A DNA stretch of 9,795 bases from Alphaproteobacteria bacterium. Lineage in GTDB: Bacteria > Pseudomonadota > Alphaproteobacteria > UBA7887. Within the stretch, counting starts at the first letter, position 1. The number at the start of each line of letters is the position of its first letter. Below the pieces are notes generated by a model. The model searched no databases. It was not told where the DNA came from and saw nothing but the letters and a program-made list of their open reading frames with translations. The stretch is taken from positions 1-9,795 of the forward strand of contig JANQOH010000280.1 in the NCBI GenBank assembly GCA_028289725.1. Direction: 5' to 3'. This document shows, in pieces, positions 5,876 to 9,795 of the stretch. The position numbers and the translations under genes were made by a program.

Positions 5876-6856
5876 ATGACCAGCGCCTTTCGGCTTGCGA
5901 CCTTCAATCTCGAAAACCTCGATGATGTCGGCGCGGACGGACTGACCCTCGACGAGCGCGCGGCCCTGCTTCGGCCGCAACTTGAACGGCTGCGCGCGGA
6001 CATTGTGTGCTTGCAGGAAGTCAATGCACGCGAACATGCGGACGGCCATCGCGATCTCGATCATTTGGATCGCCTTCTCGATGGCACGGAGTACGCCGAT
6101 TATCATCGCGTCGTGACCTCCAGCGCGCGCGGCAAGATCATGGACAAGCACAATCTGGTTACGTTGAGTCGCTATCCGGTCGCGGCGCAGCGTCAACTGC
6201 GTCACGATTTGGTGCCGGCTGCGCAATATCAGCCGGTAACCGGGGAAGACCCCGTCAAAGCGCAAAGCGTGGAGTGGGAGCGGCCGCTTCAGTGGCTGAC
6301 CGTCGAGATCACGCCCGATCGACGGCTTCACGTGCTCAACCTTCACTTGCGCTCGCGCCTGGCCAGTTTCATCCCCGGCCGAAAAATTGGACCGTTTTCC
6401 TGGTCACGCCCCGAAGCGTGGGCGGAAGGTGCGTTTCTGTCCGCCATTAAGCGCAACGGCCAGGCGCTCGAAGCGCGCCTCGTGATCGATCAGATTTTTG
6501 ACGCCGACGCCAGTGCGATGATTGCCGTCTGCGGCGACCTCAACGCCGAGGCGGACGAAGTCGCGATCGACATTTTGCGGGCGGATACCGACAACACCGG
6601 CAATCCAAAACTCACGGCCCGCGCCCTTGCGCTATTGAAACCAGCCGGCGATCCGCGCAGCAGCGCGTCCATGCTGTTTCACGGGCGCGGTCTGCGGCCC
6701 GACCACATTTTGGTATCGCGGTCGCTTCTCGGCTGGTATCGAAATCTGGAAGTGCACAACGAATTGTTGCACGACGAATCAGTTTCTTTGGTCACCGGCG
6801 CGCCATTCGCCGAGAGTTGGCACGCGCCGGTCATTGCGGCGTTCGAAAGTCACTAG
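5876..6856 (+). CDS. Endonuclease/exonuclease/phosphatase (EEP) family protein
   Basis: This 326-residue protein has the fold shared by exonuclease III, DNase I, sphingomyelinases and inositol phosphatases: Mg-dependent hydrolases of phosphodiester or phosphomonoester bonds. The ordered motifs are TFNLENL (Asn11, Glu13), CLQEVN (metal ligand Glu48), NLHLRS (His157), CGDLNAE (Asp221, Asn223), RPDHILVS (Asp276) and SWHAPV (catalytic His316). The last box usually reads SDHxPV, and here Trp315 stands where the aspartate is expected. There is no signal peptide, so the protein is probably cytosolic. The ATG at 5876 is chosen because the protein aligns with the family from its first residues, although no good Shine-Dalgarno is present in the repeat-derived DNA upstream. 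It is followed 41 bases later by the SDR gene. The substrate is unknown; motifs alone do not separate a nuclease from a phosphatase or phosphodiesterase. Confidence 0.85.
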   Translation: MTSAFRLATFNLENLDDVGADGLTLDERAALLRPQLERLRADIVCLQEVNAREHADGHRDLDHLDRLLDGTEYADYHRVVTSSARGKIMDKHNLVTLSRYPVAAQRQLRHDLVPAAQYQPVTGEDPVKAQSVEWERPLQWLTVEITPDRRLHVLNLHLRSRLASFIPGRKIGPFSWSRPEAWAEGAFLSAIKRNGQALEARLVIDQIFDADASAMIAVCGDLNAEADEVAIDILRADTDNTGNPKLTARALALLKPAGDPRSSASMLFHGRGLRPDHILVSRSLLGWYRNLEVHNELLHDESVSLVTGAPFAESWHAPVIAAFESH

Positions 6857-6897
6857 TTCGTCGGTACGGCCACACACTGACGGGGGAGGCGAACCCT

Positions 6898-7665
6898 ATG
6901 CACATTGATGGCGTTGCGGCGGTCGTGACCGGCGGATCGTCCGGTCTTGGCGCGGCGACGTGCCGGGAGCTGGCCGGCGCGAGCGCCCGCGTCGCGGTGT
7001 TTGACGTCAATGAAGACGCCGGCGCTGCGCTCGCCGAAGAAATTGGCGGCGTGTTTCTGCACTGCGACGTTGGCGACGAGGCAAGCGCCATCACCGCGTT
7101 TGAAGAAGCGGAATCCAGGCATGGCGCCGCACGCATTCTGGTGAACTGCGCCGGCATCGGCCCGATGGCGCGTCTGTTTCGGAAATCCGGCCTGCATTCG
7201 ATCGAACTCTTCGAGCAGATATTGCGCGTCAACACCACCGGCACTTTCAATTGCGTGCGGCTTGCCGCGGCGGGCATGAAGGATCTCGCGCCAACCGAAA
7301 GCGGCGATCGCGGCGTCATTGTGAACACCGCGTCGGTTGCGGGTCTCGAAGGCAATCTCGGCGTGGTGGCCTACGCGGCATCGAAAGCGGCGGTCGCCGG
7401 CATGACCCTGCCGCTCGCCCGCGAGCTCGCCGAGCACGATATTCGCGTTGTGACCATCGCACCGGGCGCCTTCGATACCCCGATGTATGGCGCGATCAAC
7501 GAGGCGGCGACGGAGCGCATGCTGGCGGACGTCCTGTCGCCCAAGCGCCTCGGACGGCCGCAGGAATACGCCAAATTTGTCTGCCATATCGTGGATAATC
7601 AAATGCTGAACGGTGAGATCATTCGCCTGGACGCCGGCATACGCATGGCAGCCAGATACGCCTGA
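6898..7665 (+). CDS. Short-chain dehydrogenase/reductase (3-hydroxyacyl-CoA dehydrogenase type 2-like)
   Basis: This 255-residue classical SDR is probably an NAD-dependent alcohol or 3-hydroxyacyl-CoA dehydrogenase in the cytosol. It has TGGSSGLG (residues 11-18, Rossmann dinucleotide-binding loop), Asp36 after beta-2 (suggesting NAD rather than NADP), NCAG (83-86), Asn112, Ser146, the Tyr159-xxx-Lys163 catalytic pair in YAASK, and a PG motif at 189-190. The C-terminal run LNGEIIRLDAGIRM and the YAASKAAVAGMTLPLARELA region resemble the HSD10/type II 3-hydroxyacyl-CoA dehydrogenase subgroup, whose members oxidise 3-hydroxyacyl-CoA or hydroxysteroids. The start at ATG 6898 follows GGGGGAGG (6882-6889) at 8 bases. 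An upstream in-frame start at 6817 would overlap the preceding gene and add unconserved residues. It lies 41 bases after the EEP gene and 68 before the CmcJ-like gene, probably in one transcription unit. Confidence 0.9.
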   Translation: MHIDGVAAVVTGGSSGLGAATCRELAGASARVAVFDVNEDAGAALAEEIGGVFLHCDVGDEASAITAFEEAESRHGAARILVNCAGIGPMARLFRKSGLHSIELFEQILRVNTTGTFNCVRLAAAGMKDLAPTESGDRGVIVNTASVAGLEGNLGVVAYAASKAAVAGMTLPLARELAEHDIRVVTIAPGAFDTPMYGAINEAATERMLADVLSPKRLGRPQEYAKFVCHIVDNQMLNGEIIRLDAGIRMAARYA

Positions 7666-7667
7666 CC

Positions 7668-7696
7668 TTGGGCCCGCGCGGAAAAACCGGTAAAAG
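7668..7696 (+). promoter_or_regulatory. Possible sigma-70-like promoter before the CmcJ-like gene
   Basis: TTGGGC (7668-7673) and TAAAAG (7691-7696) are separated by 17 bases, and transcription would start about 30 bases before the ATG at 7734. Both boxes match the consensus only partly (3/6 and 4/6), so this is a weak call. If real, it allows the CmcJ-like gene to be expressed apart from the SDR gene. Confidence 0.25.
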
Positions 7697-7733
7697 ATGC
7701 CCAACCCCCATTTGACTGGTTCGAAGGTGCCCC

Positions 7734-8573
7734 ATGGATACCGCGCTCGACGGAGCCACGCTCGATTCGATCATCGCCCCGGTGCAATTCACGCTGCGGG
7801 ACAGCGATACGCCGGTCGCCAAAGTGACCCAGCCCGGCCGCGGCCCCGATGCCCGCACGGGCGATTTCGAGGCGCGCGAAATTCTGATCCATAACGGCCG
7901 CCCGACCGCCGATAGCCTCGATCTCGATCGTGAAGGCTATCTGTTTCTCAAACACGAAACCGCGGTCGAAAATCTCTATGACCATGACGCCGTGCGCCGC
8001 GACTACTACCCGGAAATGGAAGCGCTGATTAAGGATCTCACCGGCTGCGCCAAGGTGGTCGTGTTCGATCACACGCCGCGCATCGACGACCGCTCGGCGC
8101 AGGACAATAAGAACGTCCGCGGCCCCGCGACCATCGTACACAATGATTTCACGATCGAGTCGGCCGCCCAGCGCGTGCGCGATTTGCTGCCGCCGGTCGA
8201 AGCTGAGGCGCGCCTAAAGAAGCGCTATGGCTCGATCAACGTCTGGCGCCCGATCACCGGGCCGGTGCAGACCTCGCCGCTCATGATCTGCGGCTGGGGC
8301 GATCTCAATGACGAAGACATGATCGTCTCCGAGCGCCATTATCCTGACGGCCGCGTCGGGCGCATTCTTCATGTCGCCCACAATCCGGCGCAGCGCTGGC
8401 AATATTTCCCGCATATGCAGCGCGACGAGGTTGTAGTCCTGAAATGTTTCGACTCGCTCGATGACGGGACCGCGCGTTGGACCGCGCACGGCTCGTTCCA
8501 GCCGCCGAACCTGCCGGCGGACACGCCACCGCGCGAGAGCATCGAAATCCGCTCGATGTATTTCTTCGACTAA
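7734..8573 (+). CDS. CmcJ/NvfI family putative oxygenase
   Basis: This 279-residue protein resembles the family that includes CmcJ (partner of CmcI in cephamycin 7-alpha-methoxylation), fungal AsaB-type proteins, gibberellin GA4 desaturase and NvfI-like non-haem iron enzymes. Conserved features are NVRGPATIVHNDFT (residues 127-140) with a His136-x-Asp138 candidate iron pair, SINVWRPITGPV (167-178), SPLMICGW (181-188), QRWQYFPHMQRDEVVVLKCFDS (220-241), and AHGSFQPP (251-258) with His252 as the likely third iron ligand. Arg267 or Arg272 near the end could bind a 2-oxoglutarate-like cosubstrate. A 2-His-1-carboxylate Fe(II) centre is therefore plausible. Family members hydroxylate, desaturate or isomerise natural products, but bacterial ones outside antibiotic clusters are mostly uncharacterised. 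The ATG at 7734 has GAAGG about 6 bases upstream. The following 123-base gap leads to an ABM-fold gene. There is no signal peptide, so it is probably cytosolic. The substrate is unknown. Confidence 0.85.
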   Translation: MDTALDGATLDSIIAPVQFTLRDSDTPVAKVTQPGRGPDARTGDFEAREILIHNGRPTADSLDLDREGYLFLKHETAVENLYDHDAVRRDYYPEMEALIKDLTGCAKVVVFDHTPRIDDRSAQDNKNVRGPATIVHNDFTIESAAQRVRDLLPPVEAEARLKKRYGSINVWRPITGPVQTSPLMICGWGDLNDEDMIVSERHYPDGRVGRILHVAHNPAQRWQYFPHMQRDEVVVLKCFDSLDDGTARWTAHGSFQPPNLPADTPPRESIEIRSMYFFD

Positions 8574-8579
8574 GACCAC

Positions 8580-8601
8580 TCACGCATTCACCAACGCGTG
8601 A
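8580..8601. repeat. Short inverted repeat downstream of the CmcJ-like gene
   Basis: TCACGC (8580-8585) pairs perfectly with GCGTGA (8596-8601) across a 10-base loop, starting 7 bases after the stop codon of the CmcJ-like gene. There is no T-run, so it is not a clear terminator. It may be a weak RNA hairpin or chance. Confidence 0.3.
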
Positions 8602-8608
8602 CGCAGGG

Positions 8609-8638
8609 TTGCGCGCACGCAAAATTCGTTGCTAGACC
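8609..8638 (+). promoter_or_regulatory. Possible promoter before the ABM-fold gene
   Basis: TTGCGC (8609-8614) is followed after 18 bases by TAGACC (8633-8638) in the context GCTAGACC, a form often seen as a -10 region in alphaproteobacteria. The 123-base gap before the ABM gene is the widest in the rightmost block, which fits a separate promoter. Only the pattern supports this. Confidence 0.3.
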
Positions 8639-8696
8639 TGTGTCCGCTGCGGCATCGGGCGATGCCGCCCATCACACGCCATCGGGGGAGGAAACC

Positions 8697-8990
8697 ATGG
8701 CCGTTACCGTGTTACTCGAACTCAAAGCAAAATCCGGAACCGGCGATGCCATGGTCGGTGTGTTCAAATCGATTTTGCCGGACACCCGCGCCTACGAAGG
8801 CTGCATCAGCGTCGACGTGCTGCAAAACCAAGACGATCCCGACACCTTGGTACTTGTCGAAGTGTGGGAAGCCAAGGAGAACCACGAAAAATATATGGGC
8901 TGGCGCGCGGAAACCGGTCTGGTCGATCAGTTGATGGCGGCCGTCGAAAACCCGCCAAGCATCCGCTACTTCAATACCGCCGACGCCTAG
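8697..8990 (+). CDS. Antibiotic biosynthesis monooxygenase (ABM) fold protein, YgiN-like
   Basis: This 97-residue single-domain protein has the dimeric alpha/beta ferredoxin-like ABM fold. The family includes cofactor-free quinone-forming monooxygenases (ActVA-Orf6 type), YgiN quinol oxidase and many small proteins of unknown role. The pattern is typical: VTVLLELKAKSGTGDAM at the N-terminus, then RAYEGCISVDVLQNQDDP (residues 31-48), TLVLVEVWEAKENHEKYMGW (50-69) and a C-terminal PPSIRYFN strand. It has no signal peptide. The ATG at 8697 follows a strong GGGGAGGA site (8685-8692). It lies between a CmcJ-type oxygenase and an LLM flavin oxidoreductase, which suggests a part in oxidising the same aromatic or polyketide-like compound. 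Specific activity cannot be inferred from the sequence. Confidence 0.87.
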   Translation: MAVTVLLELKAKSGTGDAMVGVFKSILPDTRAYEGCISVDVLQNQDDPDTLVLVEVWEAKENHEKYMGWRAETGLVDQLMAAVENPPSIRYFNTADA

Positions 8991-9065
8991 CGCAAACCAC
9001 CCTTCCGAATCTTCCTTTGCGTCTTGCCGCGCGGGCAGTCACCATGCCCGCGTCGCTTGACGCTT

Positions 9066-9072
9066 GAGGAGA
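9066..9072 (+). promoter_or_regulatory. Ribosome binding site that sets a GTG start for the LLM gene
   Basis: GAGGAGA ends 6 bases before GTG at 9079. An ATG at 9074 lies in another frame that does not encode the LLM protein and is too close to the site. The frame of the conserved protein begins at GTG 9079 and its first residues match the family's N-terminal beta strand. Confidence 0.7.
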
Positions 9073-9078
9073 TATGCC

Positions 9079-9795
9079 GTGTCGATCGCGGTTGGGCTGG
9101 GGCTGGCTGATTTTCCGTTTTCGGACGCCAAGGCCTTTTGGCGCTGGGTGGCGCTGTGCGAGGACGGCGGCGTCGACTCGATCTGGCAGACCGACCGGCT
9201 GATCTCGCGCCGCCCGATCCTCGAATGCATCGCCACGATGGCGGCGCTCGCCGGTGCGACGCAACGCATCAAGTTCGGGATGAACGTCGCTTCGGTGGGC
9301 TTGCGCGATCCGCTCCTGCTCGCCAAGCAATGCGCCACGATCGACGTACTGAGCGAGGGCCGGCTGCTTCCCGCCTTCGGCGTCGGCAATATCCGCGGCC
9401 CCGAATGGCAAGCGACGGGCATCGGCAGCAAAGGCCGCGGCCGGCGCACCAATGAAGGGTTGGAATTGATCGCGCGGCTATGGCGCGAAGAAACGGTCGA
9501 TTTCGACGGCGAATTTTACCAGTACAAGGGCGCGTCGATCGCGCCGCGGCCGGTTCAAAAAAACATTCCGCTGTGGCTCGGCGGCTCCAGCGAAGCGGCA
9601 ATCAAACGCACCGCACGGTTTGGCACTGGCTGGGTCGCGGGCTTCGAAACGCCGGAGGAAACCAAGCGCACCGTCGCCGCGATCAAAACCGCGGTCGCGG
9701 AAGCGGGACGCCGCATCGCCGACGATCACTATGGCGCTGCCTTTGCCTATCGGTTCGGCAGTTGGTCCGACGAACCGGTTACGCGCACCGCAAAC
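9079..9795 (+). CDS. LLM-class flavin-dependent oxidoreductase, N-terminal 239 residues (3' end outside window)
   Basis: This is a luciferase-like monooxygenase-superfamily enzyme that uses reduced FMN or F420 to oxidise or reduce small organic substrates. The frame runs to the window edge without a stop; the family is usually about 300-350 residues, so roughly 70-100 are missing. Visible hallmarks are VGLGLADFPF at the N-terminus, the conserved central run RDPLLLAKQCATIDVLSEGR (residues 76-95) followed by FGVGN, the helix GRRTNEGLELIARLWREE (121-138), FDGEFYQYKGASIAPRPVQ (142-160), and the nucleotide-site strand IPLWLGGSSEAAIKRTARFG (163-182). The start is GTG with a GAGGAGA site 6 bases before it. 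It lies 88 bases after the ABM gene on the same strand and is probably co-transcribed, extending the oxidative gene group. FMN is more likely than F420 in a proteobacterium, but the motifs do not decide this. Confidence 0.87.
   Translation, partial: MSIAVGLGLADFPFSDAKAFWRWVALCEDGGVDSIWQTDRLISRRPILECIATMAALAGATQRIKFGMNVASVGLRDPLLLAKQCATIDVLSEGRLLPAFGVGNIRGPEWQATGIGSKGRGRRTNEGLELIARLWREETVDFDGEFYQYKGASIAPRPVQKNIPLWLGGSSEAAIKRTARFGTGWVAGFETPEETKRTVAAIKTAVAEAGRRIADDHYGAAFAYRFGSWSDEPVTRTAN

Noticed and set aside
5876..6856. Calling the EEP gene exonuclease III or a sphingomyelinase
   Set aside because: The general fold motifs are clear but subfamily-specific features are not, so only the family is named.
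6817..6897. Upstream in-frame start for the SDR gene
   Set aside because: It overlaps the end of the EEP gene by 40 bases and adds unconserved residues; GGGGGAGG clearly marks ATG 6898.
6853..7704. Long open frame on the minus strand opposite the SDR gene
   Set aside because: It spans the entire SDR gene, has no family motifs and is rich in Arg, Ala and Gly as expected for an antisense frame.

Overview
The window looks like a piece of an alphaproteobacterial chromosome, probably a soil or freshwater member of Rhodospirillales, Hyphomicrobiales or a relative. This is inferred from four things: high GC with strong GC bias at third codon positions, purine-rich GGAGG-type ribosome binding sites, a catabolism-rich gene mix (UxaA-family hydrolase, exported intradiol dioxygenase, LLM flavin oxidoreductase, CmcJ-like protein), and a C/G-rich hairpin repeat (CCCTCCCCC/GGGGGAGGG) of the kind scattered through intergenic spaces in these genomes. 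No rRNA, tRNA, CRISPR array or intact insertion sequence was seen.

Layout. (1) 1-1332, plus strand: the C-terminal part of a NosR-type membrane iron-sulfur protein of the nitrous oxide reductase system, cut by the left window edge. No nosZ follows it. (2) 1333-1678: 346 bases with no convincing gene. (3) 1679-3001, plus: a metal-dependent amidohydrolase (amidohydrolase_2/ACMSD type) with a Tat-like motif placed unusually far from its N-terminus, closed by a strong intrinsic terminator at 3020-3055. (4) 3100-3393, plus: a small FmdB-like zinc-ribbon protein. (5) 3404-4939, minus: a two-gene operon for a split UxaA-type enzyme, with the small SAF-domain subunit first and the large catalytic subunit second. 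It converges on the zinc-ribbon gene with only 10 bases between the stop codons. (6) 5034-5690, plus: a Tat-exported intradiol ring-cleavage dioxygenase homologue, transcribed divergently from the UxaA pair. (7) 5745-5843: the hairpin repeat. (8) 5876-6856: an endonuclease/exonuclease/phosphatase-fold enzyme. (9) 6898-9795, all plus: a short-chain dehydrogenase, a CmcJ/NvfI-type putative oxygenase, a small antibiotic-biosynthesis-monooxygenase-fold protein, and an LLM-class flavin oxidoreductase cut by the right edge.

How they may work together. The two UxaA-type subunits almost certainly form one enzyme, a hydroxy-acid dehydratase or a lyase. The amidohydrolase and the zinc ribbon are neighbours on one strand and may be functionally linked. 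The block from 5876 rightward has gaps of 41 to 123 bases between genes. Its last four genes are all redox or oxygenase-like (SDR, CmcJ-like, ABM-fold, LLM), which suggests oxidative turnover of an unknown organic substrate. This is inference from gene content; no complete known pathway can be named. The strongest candidates for a second look are the lone NosR tail, the odd zinc-ribbon cysteine pattern next to a Tat-tagged amidohydrolase, the exported intradiol dioxygenase beside the split UxaA enzyme, and the CmcJ-centred oxidative cluster.
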